Positions 18,512 through 29,459 of a DNA stretch of 64,000 nt are shown piece after piece. Below the pieces are notes generated by a model. That model did no database searches. It was not told where the DNA came from and worked only from the letters and a program-made list of their open reading frames with translations. The position numbers and the translations under genes are program-made. Source of the DNA: Citrobacter amalonaticus (GTDB lineage Bacteria > Pseudomonadota > Gammaproteobacteria > Enterobacterales > Enterobacteriaceae). Position 1 is the first letter of the stretch; the number at the start of each line of letters is the position of its first letter. Location: contig NZ_JAGTXM010000004.1 in NCBI RefSeq assembly GCF_018252635.1, forward strand, positions 248,001 to 312,000, written 5' to 3'.

Positions 18512-19525
18512 ATGAGCGTAATTGAAACTGCAAACGTGCCGTTCGCGCAGCAAAGGGCTAACGCACTGCTGGACGTAAAAGATCTTCGTGTGACGTTCAG
18601 TACCCCGGACGGTGATGTTACCGCGGTGAATGATTTGAACTTTACGCTGCGCGCCGGTGAAACCCTTGGCATCGTGGGCGAGTCGGGGTCAGGTAAATCG
18701 CAGACCGCGTTTGCACTGATGGGGCTGCTGGCCGCGAATGGCCGGATTGACGGCTCGGCGACCTTCAGCGGCCGTGAGATCCTCAATCTGCCAGAGCGTG
18801 AGCTGAATAAGCTGCGCGCCGAACAGATCTCGATGATTTTCCAGGACCCGATGACCTCGCTGAACCCCTACATGCGTGTCGGTGAACAACTGATGGAAGT
18901 GCTGATGCTACATAAAAGCATGAGCAAAGCGGAGGCGTTTGACGAGTCGGTCAGAATGCTGGATGCGGTCAAAATGCCGGAAGCGCGTAAGCGGATGAAG
19001 ATGTTCCCGCATGAGTTTTCCGGCGGTATGCGTCAGCGCGTGATGATCGCCATGGCGCTATTGTGCAGGCCGAAGTTACTGATTGCCGATGAACCGACGA
19101 CCGCGCTGGATGTCACCGTGCAGGCGCAAATCATGACGCTTCTCAATGAACTGAAACGTGAATTCAACACCGCCATCATCATGATTACCCACGATCTCGG
19201 GGTTGTGGCCGGGATTTGCGACAAAGTGCTGGTGATGTACGCCGGGCGGACTATGGAATATGGTAATGCTCGCGATGTCTTTTATCAGCCCGTTCATCCA
19301 TATTCGATTGGTCTGCTGAATGCAGTGCCGCGACTGGATGGCGAAGGTGACGAGATGCTGACTATTCCGGGGAACCCGCCCAACTTACTGCGTTTGCCGA
19401 AAGGCTGTCCGTTCCAGCCGCGCTGTCCGCATGCGATGGAGATTTGTAGCACCACTCCACCGCTGGAGGAGTTCAGTCCAGGACGCCTGCGCGCCTGCTT
19501 TAAACCGGTGGAGGATCTGGCATGA
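18512..19525 (+). CDS. oppD: Oligopeptide ABC transporter ATP-binding protein OppD
   Basis: OppD is one of two ATPases energising peptide import. It has 337 residues with Walker [10 protein letters not shown], signature FSGGMRQR and Walker [13 protein letters not shown], followed by the C-terminal oligo_HPY domain whose cysteines ([14 protein letters not shown]) may bind a Fe-S cluster, as known for this subfamily. The stop overlaps the oppF start (ATGA). Confidence 0.97.
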   Translation: MSVIETANVPFAQQRANALLDVKDLRVTFSTPDGDVTAVNDLNFTLRAGETLGIVGESGSGKSQTAFALMGLLAANGRIDGSATFSGREILNLPERELNKLRAEQISMIFQDPMTSLNPYMRVGEQLMEVLMLHKSMSKAEAFDESVRMLDAVKMPEARKRMKMFPHEFSGGMRQRVMIAMALLCRPKLLIADEPTTALDVTVQAQIMTLLNELKREFNTAIIMITHDLGVVAGICDKVLVMYAGRTMEYGNARDVFYQPVHPYSIGLLNAVPRLDGEGDEMLTIPGNPPNLLRLPKGCPFQPRCPHAMEICSTTPPLEEFSPGRLRACFKPVEDLA

Positions 19526-20526
19526 ACGCCGTAGATGAAAAACGTAAAGTCCTCCTCGAAATCGCCGATCTGAAGGTGCATTTCGACATTAAAGATGGCA
19601 AACAGTGGTTCTGGCAGCCCTCGAAAACGCTGAAGGCGGTCGATGGCGTAACGCTGCGATTGTATGAAGGGGAGACGCTGGGGGTTGTTGGCGAATCGGG
19701 CTGCGGGAAATCAACCTTTGCCCGGGCGATTATCGGGCTGGTGAAAGCGACCGATGGTCGGGTGGCATGGTTGGGTAAAGACCTGCTGGGGATGAAACCC
19801 GATGAGTGGCGCGACGTGCGTAGCGATATCCAGATGATTTTTCAGGATCCGCTGGCGTCGCTGAACCCGCGTATGACCATTGGCGAAATCATTGCTGAAC
19901 CGCTGCGAACCTATCATCCGAAACTGCCGCGTCAGGAAGTGCGTGACAGAGTGAAAGCGATGATGATGAAGGTAGGCTTGTTGCCAAACCTGATTAACCG
20001 CTATCCGCATGAGTTTTCGGGCGGCCAGTGTCAGCGTATCGGGATTGCCCGGGCGTTGATTCTGGAGCCGAAGCTGATCATCTGCGATGAGCCGGTCTCC
20101 GCGCTGGATGTGTCAATTCAGGCGCAGGTCGTCAACCTGTTGCAGCAGCTTCAGCGGGAGATGGGGCTGTCACTGATCTTCATCGCTCATGACCTGGCGG
20201 TCGTTAAACATATCTCTGACCGCGTGCTGGTGATGTATCTGGGTCATGCCGTAGAGCTGGGAACCTATGATGAGGTCTATCACAATCCATTGCATCCCTA
20301 CACCAAAGCGCTGATGTCGGCGGTACCGATTCCCGATCCCGATCTGGAAAAGAACAAGACGATTCAGCTACTGGAAGGGGAGTTACCGTCGCCGATTAAC
20401 CCGCCATCAGGCTGCGTATTCCGTACCCGCTGCCCAATAGCCGGGCCTGAGTGTGCGAAAACGCGTCCAGTACTGGAAGGCAGTTTCCGGCATGCGGTTT
20501 CCTGCCTGAAAGTAGACCCGCTATAA
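19522..20526 (+). CDS. oppF: Oligopeptide ABC transporter ATP-binding protein OppF
   Basis: This is the second ATPase of the Opp importer, 334 residues. Walker A is GESGCGKST, the signature FSGGQCQR and Walker B LIICDEPVSALD. The oligo_HPY tail carries CVFRTRCPIAGPEC. Its ATG overlaps the oppD stop. A terminator hairpin follows within 5 bp of the stop. Confidence 0.97.
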   Translation: MNAVDEKRKVLLEIADLKVHFDIKDGKQWFWQPSKTLKAVDGVTLRLYEGETLGVVGESGCGKSTFARAIIGLVKATDGRVAWLGKDLLGMKPDEWRDVRSDIQMIFQDPLASLNPRMTIGEIIAEPLRTYHPKLPRQEVRDRVKAMMMKVGLLPNLINRYPHEFSGGQCQRIGIARALILEPKLIICDEPVSALDVSIQAQVVNLLQQLQREMGLSLIFIAHDLAVVKHISDRVLVMYLGHAVELGTYDEVYHNPLHPYTKALMSAVPIPDPDLEKNKTIQLLEGELPSPINPPSGCVFRTRCPIAGPECAKTRPVLEGSFRHAVSCLKVDPL

Positions 20527-20530
20527 TCGC

Positions 20531-20560
20531 AAGGGCTGACAAACTGTCAGCCCTTCTTTT
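20531..20560 (+). terminator. Terminator after oppF
   Basis: A perfect 10-bp stem AAGGGCTGAC/GTCAGCCCTT with a 5-nt loop is followed by CTTTTT. The ribosome site of the next gene (GAGGTA) begins a few bases later, so the hairpin separates opp from the channel gene. Confidence 0.88.
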
Positions 20561-20573
20561 TGCCGAGGTAATC

Positions 20574-21410
20574 GTGTCGTTTTCTTTGTCATCGCTACGC
20601 AGGCAGATTTATCGCCGTTTGTTCGACCTGAATACGCCTTCTGGCCGACAGGGTGAGATATTCTGTGCATTGTTTGCGTTGCTTAGCGTACTGGTTATTT
20701 TTATTGAATCAGGTATTGGAACGCAATATCACCTGACGTATGACGAATGGCATATTTTTGTCTGGCTTGAATTGATCGTCACGCTGGTCTTTACGCTGGA
20801 ATATTTACTGCGTTTAGTGAGCTGGCCGAATCCGGCGAAATATGTCTTCAGCTTCTGGGGCTTAATTGATTTAGCCACTATTCTGCCTTTGTATGTCATG
20901 TGGCTGTGGCCGGAAATCAGCCTTGATTATGTTTTTGCCTGGCGGGCCATGCGGGCCGTTCGTATCCTGCGGATCCTGAAACTGCTGCGTTTTATGCCCT
21001 CACTACGGGTATTCTGGCAGGCGATTCTGAGTGCCCGGCATCAACTGATTCTGTTTTATTCGTTTATTGGCATTTTGATGATTATTTTCGGCACGCTGAT
21101 GTATCTCATCGAAGGGCCAGAATATGGATTCACCACGCTGAATGCATCGGTTTACTGGGCGATTGTGACCGTCACGACGGTCGGATATGGTGATATTACG
21201 CCTCATACGCCGTTGGGGCGAGTCGTGGCGTCAGTACTGATTCTGATTGGCTATTCGGTAATTGCCATACCGACCGGATTGATTACCACCCATATGAGCA
21301 TGGCCTTTCAAAAGCGGAATCAGCAACGGCAATGCCCGCAGTGTCAGCAGAGTCAACATGAGCTTAGCGCGAAATTTTGTAACCACTGCGGCTGTAAATT
21401 GCCGGACTAA
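20574..21410 (+). CDS. Voltage-gated-type potassium channel with C-terminal zinc ribbon
   Basis: This 278-residue six-span ion channel is of the Kv/KvAP type. An S4-like helix with regularly spaced Arg/Lys lies at residues 124-140 (RAMRAVRILRILKLLRF) and the selectivity filter TVGYGD at 202-207. The tail has a four-cysteine zinc-ribbon pattern (C254, C257, C269, C272) instead of the RCK domain of E. coli Kch. The start is GTG at 20574 with GAGGTA upstream; the open frame extends back into oppF but that extension has no support. It sits between oppF and yciU, whereas E. coli kch lies between cls and yciI. K+ selectivity is inferred from the filter. Confidence 0.88.
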   Translation: MSFSLSSLRRQIYRRLFDLNTPSGRQGEIFCALFALLSVLVIFIESGIGTQYHLTYDEWHIFVWLELIVTLVFTLEYLLRLVSWPNPAKYVFSFWGLIDLATILPLYVMWLWPEISLDYVFAWRAMRAVRILRILKLLRFMPSLRVFWQAILSARHQLILFYSFIGILMIIFGTLMYLIEGPEYGFTTLNASVYWAIVTVTTVGYGDITPHTPLGRVVASVLILIGYSVIAIPTGLITTHMSMAFQKRNQQRQCPQCQQSQHELSAKFCNHCGCKLPD

Positions 21411-21417
21411 ATAAAAA

Positions 21418-21442
21418 GAGCCGCGCTGGCGGCTCTTCATTT
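21418..21442. terminator. Terminator between channel gene and yciU
   Basis: The stem AGAGCCGC/GCGGCTCT with a GCTG loop is preceded by an A run and followed by a T-rich tract, so it can serve both convergent genes. Confidence 0.8.
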
Positions 21443-21447
21443 TGTCA

Positions 21448-23272
<1,825 letters not shown>

Positions 23273-23413
23273 AGATTAAAAATCCTTTTGAAAGCGTATT
23301 GTTATGAGTTTACGCGTCATGATTAATCTGGCAAATAAAAACACGGCAAAAGCGCTAGCCTGCCTGTCCGCGGGGGGTATAATGCCCATTCTTGCACTGT
23401 AAGAGTAGGTATC

Positions 23414-23587
23414 ATGAAGCGGAGTAGAACGGAAGTGGGACGCTGGCGGATGCTGCGTCAGGCCAGTCGCCGTAAAGCGCGTTGGCTTGAAGGGCAATCG
23501 CGTCGGAATATGCGGATCCACTCAATCAGAAAGTGTGTCCTGAATCAGCAACGTAATTCGCTGCTGTTTGCGATCCATAGCCTCTGA
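23414..23587 (+). CDS. yciY: Small basic protein YciY
   Basis: This 57-residue, very Arg-rich protein starts MKRSRTEVGRWRMLRQ, nearly identical to E. coli YciY. Its function is unknown. It is divergent from clsA. GTAGGT precedes the ATG. Its conservation as protein, with mostly conservative changes, supports a real gene despite its size. Confidence 0.88.
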   Translation: MKRSRTEVGRWRMLRQASRRKARWLEGQSRRNMRIHSIRKCVLNQQRNSLLFAIHSL

Positions 23588-23628
23588 GTGAACAGGGCAC
23601 CGCATGCGGTGCCCAATGAACCTATCTT

Positions 23629-23925
23629 TCAGAACGTTTTCTTAAAAGGTTTCACCGACACCTGCGCGTAAACCCCAGCGGCAACATACGGGTCAGCCTC
23701 GGCCCAGGATTTCGCTTCTTCCAGTGAATCAAATTCAGCAATCACCGTTGAGCCGGTAAAACCTGCCGCACCCGGATCGTTGCTATCCACCGCTGGCATG
23801 GGGCCTGCAGTCAGGAGGCGTCCTTCGTCGTGAAGCAACTGTAGTCGTGCCAGATGCGCGGGGCGGACGGAAAGACGCTTTTCAAGTGAATTCTGATTAT
23901 CTTGCGCGTAGATGACATAAAGCAC
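23629..23925 (-). CDS. yciI: YciI family protein
   Basis: This 98-residue protein has a dimeric ferredoxin-like fold related to muconolactone isomerase. A His-Asp pair typical of the family is present (LHDEGRL); no reaction is established in enterics. Length and sequence match E. coli YciI. It is divergent from tonB. Confidence 0.94.
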   Translation of the reverse strand: MLYVIYAQDNQNSLEKRLSVRPAHLARLQLLHDEGRLLTAGPMPAVDSNDPGAAGFTGSTVIAEFDSLEEAKSWAEADPYVAAGVYAQVSVKPFKKTF

Positions 23926-24073
23926 GGATAGGGCTCCTTGTTCGGTAAAAGTGCTAAATACGTTATTTGAAAGGTCTCATTACTGCAACGCAAAGATGAC
24001 AGCCTTGTTAAGGCCGTACGGTTGTCCGGGTGTTTTTGGGATAAAAATGGGGCTTATGGTGATGGCTTATTGA

Positions 24074-24100
24074 ATATGATTGCTATTTGCATTTAAAATC
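24074..24100 (+). promoter_or_regulatory. tonB promoter/Fur-box-like region
   Basis: An AT-rich segment (AATATGATTGCTATTTGCAT) about 40-65 bp before the tonB start matches the arrangement of the Fur-repressed E. coli tonB promoter. The match to the Fur consensus is only partial. Confidence 0.5.
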
Positions 24101-24137
24101 GAGACCTGGTTTTTCAACTGAAACGATTATGACTTCA

Positions 24138-24854
24138 ATGACCCTTGATTTACCTCGTCGCTTTCCCTGGCCGACGCTGCTCTCCGTTGGCATCCATGGC
24201 GCTTTAGTGGCGGGACTCTTGTATACCTCGGTACATCAGGTTATTGAATTGCCTGCCCCTGCGCAGCCCATCTCTGTAACAATGGTTTCGCCGGCCGATC
24301 TGGAACCGCCACAGGCTGTCCAGCCGCCGCCGGAACCGATTGTCGAACCTGAACCCGAGCCGGAGCCGATTCCCGAGCCGCCCAAAGAGGCGCCGGTTGT
24401 TATCGAGAAGCCGAAACCCAAACCGAAGCCAAAACCGAAACCGGTGAAAAAGGTGCAGGAACAACCGAAGCGTGATGTTAAGCCCGTTGAACCGCGCCAG
24501 GCGTCGCCATTTGAGAATACCGCACCTTCGCGTCCGGCCACCAGCACCGCGCCGGCAACCAGCAAACCGACGGTGAGCGTCCCGGCAGGTCCGCGAGCGT
24601 TGACGCGTAACCAGCCACAGTATCCGGCACGTGCTCAGGCATTGCGCATTGAGGGGCGGGTAAAAGTAAAGTTTGATGTCACGTCCGATGGACGGGTGGA
24701 TAACGTACAAATTGTGTCAGCGCAACCGGCCAACATGTTTGAACGTGAAGTGAAGAATGCGATGCGCAGATGGCGCTATGAAGCCGGTAAACCGGGGTCA
24801 GGTCTGGTCGTGAATATTGTCTTCCGCCTGAATGGCACCACGCAAATCGAGTGA
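24138..24854 (+). CDS. tonB: Energy transducer TonB
   Basis: TonB couples inner-membrane proton motive force (with ExbBD) to outer-membrane receptors such as the one encoded at 25401-27590. An N-terminal signal anchor (residues about 10-33) is followed by a periplasmic proline-rich spacer with EP and KP repeats (about 65-105), then the C-terminal TonB domain with QPQYPARAQALRIEG. The ATG at 24138 (MTLDLPRRFPW) gives 238 residues, as in E. coli (239). An in-frame ATG three codons upstream at 24129 is an alternative. Confidence 0.96.
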   Translation: MTLDLPRRFPWPTLLSVGIHGALVAGLLYTSVHQVIELPAPAQPISVTMVSPADLEPPQAVQPPPEPIVEPEPEPEPIPEPPKEAPVVIEKPKPKPKPKPKPVKKVQEQPKRDVKPVEPRQASPFENTAPSRPATSTAPATSKPTVSVPAGPRALTRNQPQYPARAQALRIEGRVKVKFDVTSDGRVDNVQIVSAQPANMFEREVKNAMRRWRYEAGKPGSGLVVNIVFRLNGTTQIE

Positions 24855-24870
24855 TCGTGACGTGCTAAGA

Positions 24871-24898
24871 GAAAAGCCTCCGTTACGGAGGCTTTTTT
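24871..24898. terminator. Bidirectional terminator between tonB and yciA
   Basis: The stem AAAGCCTCCG/CGGAGGCTTT with a TTA loop is followed by more T residues and preceded by A residues. It serves the convergent pair tonB and yciA. Confidence 0.87.
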
Positions 24899-24902
24899 GT
24901 GT

Positions 24903-25301
24903 TTATTGCGCCGGAAGCGGGCGGGGTTTACCTTCCGGATCCACGGCGACATAGATAAACAGCGCTTCTGTCGCTTTGTAGCGCTGGCCAATCGGCTCTG
25001 ACGCCACTTTCTTCACCCAGACTTCAATATTGATGCTGATGGAAGTGGTTCCGCGTTTCACGCAGCGCGCGTAACAGCACACTACGTCGCCGACGGCGAC
25101 CGGGCGCAGAAAACTCATTCCTTCCACACGGACGGTCACCACGCGACCATGGGCAATCTCTTTGGCCTGAATGGCTCCGCCAATATCCATCTGCGACATC
25201 AGCCAGCCGCCAAAAATATCACCGTTGGCATTGGTATCGGCAGGCATAGCCAGTGTGCGTAAAACCAGTTCGCCCTGTGGGGCGTGAGTTGTTGTTGTCA
25301 T
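24903..25301 (-). CDS. yciA: Acyl-CoA thioesterase YciA
   Basis: YciA is a hexameric hot-dog-fold thioesterase that hydrolyses a broad range of acyl-CoAs. The 132-residue product contains the catalytic segment NGDIFGGWLMSQMD (Asn/Asp) near residue 24. Length and sequence match E. coli YciA. It is convergent with tonB. Confidence 0.95.
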   Translation of the reverse strand: MTTTTHAPQGELVLRTLAMPADTNANGDIFGGWLMSQMDIGGAIQAKEIAHGRVVTVRVEGMSFLRPVAVGDVVCCYARCVKRGTTSISINIEVWVKKVASEPIGQRYKATEALFIYVAVDPEGKPRPLPAQ

Positions 25302-25400
25302 TGTAAAACCGACTGTAGATAAAAATTTCAGGCGCGATGCTACTATGATTTTAACACGGAGAACAGAGGGGAAACGCCCGCGAGACGGGCGTTTGGGTGG

Positions 25401-27590
25401 TTAGAATGACATTGTTACGCCGGCATAGTAAGCGCGTCCGGGTTCGTTATAGGTCGAGGCGCCATCGTTTTCACGATAGATCTGCTTGTCGAACAGGTTG
25501 CTGATCCCGGCGTTCAGGCGCAGATTTTTCGTCATCTGGTAATTAGCACCAAGTCCGACAACCGCATAGGCTCCAATCTCCTTATCCGACATCGCACCCG
25601 TTTCGTTGCGTGTTTCAGCATACTCGCGCGGCTTTTGTCGACCGTACTGCGTCCACTGTAGCTGCGTGGAGAGTTTGTCGTTCACCTGCCAGTCGAGCAG
25701 AGTATTAATGGTGTATTTCGGGATCACCGAGAGCGGGTTACCGGTGTCCTTGTTCTCGGATTTGATCATATACGTCGCGTTTGTGCGCCAGCTTAACGTC
25801 TCTGGTAGCAGAGGGATCACCACGTTACCTTCCAGACCTTCGACAATCGCTTTGCCGCCATTTTCCCATTGCAGGATGTTATTCCCATTAGAGGCATAAC
25901 CGATAATATCGGTCCCGGCGACGATTTTGTTTTTATAGTCGTTACGAAACCAGGTGATTCCCGCATCCCAGCCGGCGTAATTAAATTCCAGGCCAATCTC
26001 TTTGTTGATACTGATTTCCGGGTCGAGATCCGGATTGCCCAGCAGATAACAGCTGCCGGTGGCGATAGTATTCGGACAACCATTGCCACGCGTTGAGAGC
26101 AAATAACCTTCGCTGGACTGATACAGGTTTGGCGCTTTAAAGACCCGCGCAATCCCGGCTTTCAGCTTGAACAGATCGCCCAGTTCCTGCGACATATTCA
26201 GACTGGGGCTCCAGTTGCTGCCAAATTCATCGTGATAGTCAAAACGGATCCCCGGAATAATATCCGTGCCAGGATGCGCTTCGATATTATCTTCCAGATA
26301 GATACCGGTGAGCGTGGCGCTATTTTTGGTACTGCGGCTGGACGCGTCACCGGAGACATTGCCAATTTGCACGCCAGATGCGCTGGTGGCCTGCATGGAC
26401 GCCGGATCATTGAGTTCGTCACGGTTCCACTCCGCACCTAGCGTCAGGGTGTGATCAACCAGCCAGAAGACAGGGATGTTGAGCTCTCCGGAAGAACGAT
26501 ACGATTCCAGGCGGCTGGTGGCGTATTCGGTGTTATTGATCATACCTTCCACTTTGCCGGTCGAGCCTTCCTGCATCCGGGTGTTGTTGGTTTTTTCGTA
26601 ATAGACGCCAAATCTGGACTGCCCCCAGTCCCAGATGCCGTTATGCGTCAGCCCCCATGACTGGCGATACATCCGGTTAGTTTCATCACCATAGAGAGAA
26701 CTGATTAATCCGTCAGGACTGACGTTGCTGTTGCTGTACTGAGTATCTCCGGCGTAGATATTGCCCTGACGGCTGTAGCTGTAGTCAAAATCCACAATTT
26801 GCTGTGGCGTCAGTTTCCAGGAGAGCAGGGCATTGATGTCTTTATTGCGTACCCCTTCGCGCCCGGCGGCATAGGATCCATTTTGCTGGGTATTGATATC
26901 CGCCGCATCGGCGTCGGTTTTGTTGATGTTGCCGTACAGGCGCATGGTGAGAACATCGTCAATGAGCGGGCCACTCAGATTGATGTTCGCACGTTTAGTG
27001 GCACCTTCTTTGTTGTTCTCAGGCTGATTGGTATAAAGAGACAGCGAGCCATGCCAGTCGTTCGTGGGTTGTTTGGTGATGATATTGACTACGCCTCCTG
27101 CCGCGCCGGAACCGTAACGCGCTGCTGCCGGGCCGCGCAGAACCTCAATACGTTCGACCATCTCTGCCGGTACCCAGTTTGTGTCACCACGGGTATCACG
27201 CTCGCCGCGCCAGCTATAGCGCACCGAGTTTCGCGAGGTGACCGGTACGCCGTCAATCAGGATCAGCGTGTTCTCTGGCCCCATGCCGCGAATATCAATC
27301 TGACGGTTATTTCCCCGACTGCCGCTGGCGCTGTTGCCCGTAAGATTGACACCGGGCATGGTGCGAATGATATCGGAGAGATCGTTGACCGGCGGGGATT
27401 TTTCAATGTCTTTGGCGGTGATAATTGAAACACCGGGCTGTTGCTTGAGGGCTTCTTCTGCGGTGGCCTGGACGACCATCGTTTCACCGTCATTCATGAC
27501 CTCGTCTGCGGCGAATGCATTTGCGCTTAATGCCGTGGCAATCAAAAGCGCCAGAGGGCGCGGCGAGATTTTTGTTATCGTATTCATCAA
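25401..27590 (-). CDS. IroN/FepA-type catecholate siderophore TonB-dependent receptor
   Basis: This 729-residue outer-membrane receptor imports ferric catecholate siderophores using TonB. A signal peptide ends at AFA before ADE. A TonB box-like ETMVVQA is near residues 36-42. The plug domain (LIDGVPVTSRNS, RIEVLRGPAAARYGSGAAGGVVNI) is followed by a 22-strand barrel ending in Phe (GVTMSF). It resembles Salmonella IroN more than E. coli FepA as I recall them, but no iroBCDE genes are nearby, so the exact ligand (enterobactin, its breakdown products or salmochelin) is not shown. A Fur box precedes it. It is inserted between yciA and yciB, which are adjacent in E. coli. Confidence 0.92.
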   Translation of the reverse strand: MMNTITKISPRPLALLIATALSANAFAADEVMNDGETMVVQATAEEALKQQPGVSIITAKDIEKSPPVNDLSDIIRTMPGVNLTGNSASGSRGNNRQIDIRGMGPENTLILIDGVPVTSRNSVRYSWRGERDTRGDTNWVPAEMVERIEVLRGPAAARYGSGAAGGVVNIITKQPTNDWHGSLSLYTNQPENNKEGATKRANINLSGPLIDDVLTMRLYGNINKTDADAADINTQQNGSYAAGREGVRNKDINALLSWKLTPQQIVDFDYSYSRQGNIYAGDTQYSNSNVSPDGLISSLYGDETNRMYRQSWGLTHNGIWDWGQSRFGVYYEKTNNTRMQEGSTGKVEGMINNTEYATSRLESYRSSGELNIPVFWLVDHTLTLGAEWNRDELNDPASMQATSASGVQIGNVSGDASSRSTKNSATLTGIYLEDNIEAHPGTDIIPGIRFDYHDEFGSNWSPSLNMSQELGDLFKLKAGIARVFKAPNLYQSSEGYLLSTRGNGCPNTIATGSCYLLGNPDLDPEISINKEIGLEFNYAGWDAGITWFRNDYKNKIVAGTDIIGYASNGNNILQWENGGKAIVEGLEGNVVIPLLPETLSWRTNATYMIKSENKDTGNPLSVIPKYTINTLLDWQVNDKLSTQLQWTQYGRQKPREYAETRNETGAMSDKEIGAYAVVGLGANYQMTKNLRLNAGISNLFDKQIYRENDGASTYNEPGRAYYAGVTMSF

Positions 27591-27629
27591 CTGACATCCA
27601 TATTGTTAAAATGCGATACGGAATATCAA

Positions 27630-27644
27630 TGATAATTATTCTCA
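27630..27644 (-). promoter_or_regulatory. Fur box upstream of the siderophore receptor
   Basis: Read on the minus strand, TGAGAATAATTATCA matches the 7-1-7 Fur motif TGATAATNATTATCA with one mismatch. It lies about 40 bp upstream of the receptor ATG, in promoter position, implying iron-dependent repression. Confidence 0.85.
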
Positions 27645-27730
27645 TTACAATATTGTGAAGGCAATCTCCACAATATCTTCATGATTCATGCAATTTAGGG
27701 CAGGTACGTCAGAGAATGTGCAGAAAGAAA

Positions 27731-27752
27731 AACCAGGCCTATAGGCCTGGTT
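27731..27752 (-). terminator. Terminator after yciB
   Basis: The perfect stem AACCAGGCC/GGCCTGGTT with a TATA loop is followed on the minus strand by a T-rich tract (TTTTCTTTC). It ends the yciC-yciB unit. Confidence 0.8.
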
Positions 27753-27762
27753 TGATGTAGGT

Positions 27763-28302
27763 TTATGATTTATCTTCTTGCGGGAGATGACGATAAATAT
27801 AGACGCCGCTCAGCAGGGTAAAGATCAGCGTCAGTGCAGTGAGGCCGAACACCTTAAAGTTCACCCAGATATTTTGCGGCAGCCAGAAGGCGATGTAGAT
27901 ATTGGCAAGCCCACACAGAATAAAGAAGATGGCCCACGCGAGATTGAGCTTCGACCAGACGGGCTGTGGCAGGGTCAGTTCTTTACCCAACATGCGCTGG
28001 ATCAGCGGTTTTTTCATGATCCACTGGCTAACCAGTAGCGCACCGGCAAACAGGCCGTAAATCACCGTTACCTTCCACTTAATAAATTCATCGTTATGGA
28101 AGAAGATGGTCAATCCGCCGAACACGGCAACCAGAACAAAGGTGATCAGCGCCATTTTCTCAACTTTGCGATAGCGAACCCAGCTGTAGATGAGCACGAT
28201 AGCCGTTGCGACAATGAGCGCTGAGGTGGCCGCATAGATGTCATACACTTTGTAAAAAACAAAGAAGACAACCAGCGGTAAAAAATCAAGAAACTGCTTC
28301 AT
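27763..28302 (-). CDS. yciB: Inner membrane septation-family protein YciB (IspA-type)
   Basis: This 179-residue protein with about five membrane spans belongs to the intracellular septation protein A family and is linked to envelope synthesis and osmotic tolerance in E. coli. Its length equals the E. coli protein. It follows yciC by 55 bp on the same strand. Confidence 0.95.
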   Translation of the reverse strand: MKQFLDFLPLVVFFVFYKVYDIYAATSALIVATAIVLIYSWVRYRKVEKMALITFVLVAVFGGLTIFFHNDEFIKWKVTVIYGLFAGALLVSQWIMKKPLIQRMLGKELTLPQPVWSKLNLAWAIFFILCGLANIYIAFWLPQNIWVNFKVFGLTALTLIFTLLSGVYIYRHLPQEDKS

Positions 28303-28357
28303 TCTTCGATTCCGTAATCAAACGCGTCGGGCATTTCTGCCGGCGACGCAGACAGGG

Positions 28358-29101
28358 TTATTGGCGAATCAACATATACAGACGGAACAGGTAGATGAGC
28401 AATATGGCGGAAATCAGATTGCTCAACGTATTCGCGATAACGGCGCCAACGTTAGGGTCAAGTGCAGCAAAGCTCGAAGCAAACAGCAACAGTAGCGTTT
28501 TTGCCAGCAACCAGCCCATTACCGCCGGGGCGACCAGCCGCATATTAGACCACGCCAGACGCATGCTGTTGCGCATTGCGGTGAATACACCCATTTTATC
28601 CTGCACCAGCATAATCGGCGCTAGCGCCAGCAGGATAGCCAACAGGATGCCAGGCACCACCACCAGCATAATGCCGAGTTGTACCAGTAGGGTCGTCAGT
28701 AAAATCAGGAGAAACAGACGCGGCAGGATCGGCGCACTGGCACCGATAGCGCGCAGGGCGCTAACGCGATGACCGGCTGAAATTAACTGAATCATCAGCA
28801 GTACACCACCGGCCAGGACGGCATTACCAATCAATCCTGAAAAGGTGGACGCTGCCGAGGCGCGCAACAGGATCTGCTGCTGCTCCGGCGTCATGTTTTG
28901 TACCAGTTCGAACAAGCCCACGCTTCCCGCAATATTATCCCCTTCACTCAGTTGCGCAATCTGCGCATCGCTGGGTGAGAAGGCATGCCCTAATACCACC
29001 GTGATGAACGCGCACAGCAGCGAGATCAGCAGGATGGTTAAAAATTGATTACGGAAAAAATTCCCGGTGTCACGGTATACGGACTGCGCCGTGATAGACA
29101 T
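28358..29101 (-). CDS. yciC: UPF0259 family inner membrane protein YciC
   Basis: This 247-residue integral membrane protein has about six spans. YciC appears to act redundantly in envelope homeostasis and has no known biochemical activity. The frame is open 25 codons upstream, but the ATG at 29101 ([16 protein letters not shown]) is the conserved start and has AAGGAGAG before it. It is divergent from ompW. Confidence 0.94.
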   Translation of the reverse strand: MSITAQSVYRDTGNFFRNQFLTILLISLLCAFITVVLGHAFSPSDAQIAQLSEGDNIAGSVGLFELVQNMTPEQQQILLRASAASTFSGLIGNAVLAGGVLLMIQLISAGHRVSALRAIGASAPILPRLFLLILLTTLLVQLGIMLVVVPGILLAILLALAPIMLVQDKMGVFTAMRNSMRLAWSNMRLVAPAVMGWLLAKTLLLLFASSFAALDPNVGAVIANTLSNLISAILLIYLFRLYMLIRQ

Positions 29102-29459
29102 GCACTCTCCTTGAGTTCTGCAGGTGTTGTTAAGCGAACAATTGTACCCTGGATAACCGCGCAGTGGCAGCATCAAGGGGTGTATGGAAAAGCATATCTT
29201 TGTAAAGCCAGAGTAATTTGAACAACAAATCCACTGCGTGATGACGTTGCCACCACAAAAAACAAGAAAATACTTTCACACAGTAAATATTACAAAATTG
29301 ATCTGAATACGAATAACCAGGATTTTGAATGCTACTTCTAACTTAATCTGGATCAATAAATGTTAAATTACACGGCCTAATGTGATCCAGGTTAGATCAC
29401 TTATTACTCCAATGTAGGTATATTCGTGACGCATTTATAACCATAACGATGGAGCGGGT
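29102..29459. other. yciC-ompW divergent regulatory region
   Basis: This 358-bp AT-rich intergenic stretch holds imperfect palindromes just upstream of ompW, such as TGATCCAGGTTAGATCA (about 29382-29398) and GGATCAATAAATG. E. coli ompW is activated by Fnr, and these elements could be Fnr or Crp-type sites, but their spacing does not fit either consensus exactly. No gene is seen. Confidence 0.5.

Noticed and set aside
29376-29400. Possible Crp site TGTGA...TCAC upstream of ompW
   Set aside because: The half-sites are 11 bp apart instead of 6, so it does not fit the Crp consensus; it is kept only as an unassigned palindrome.
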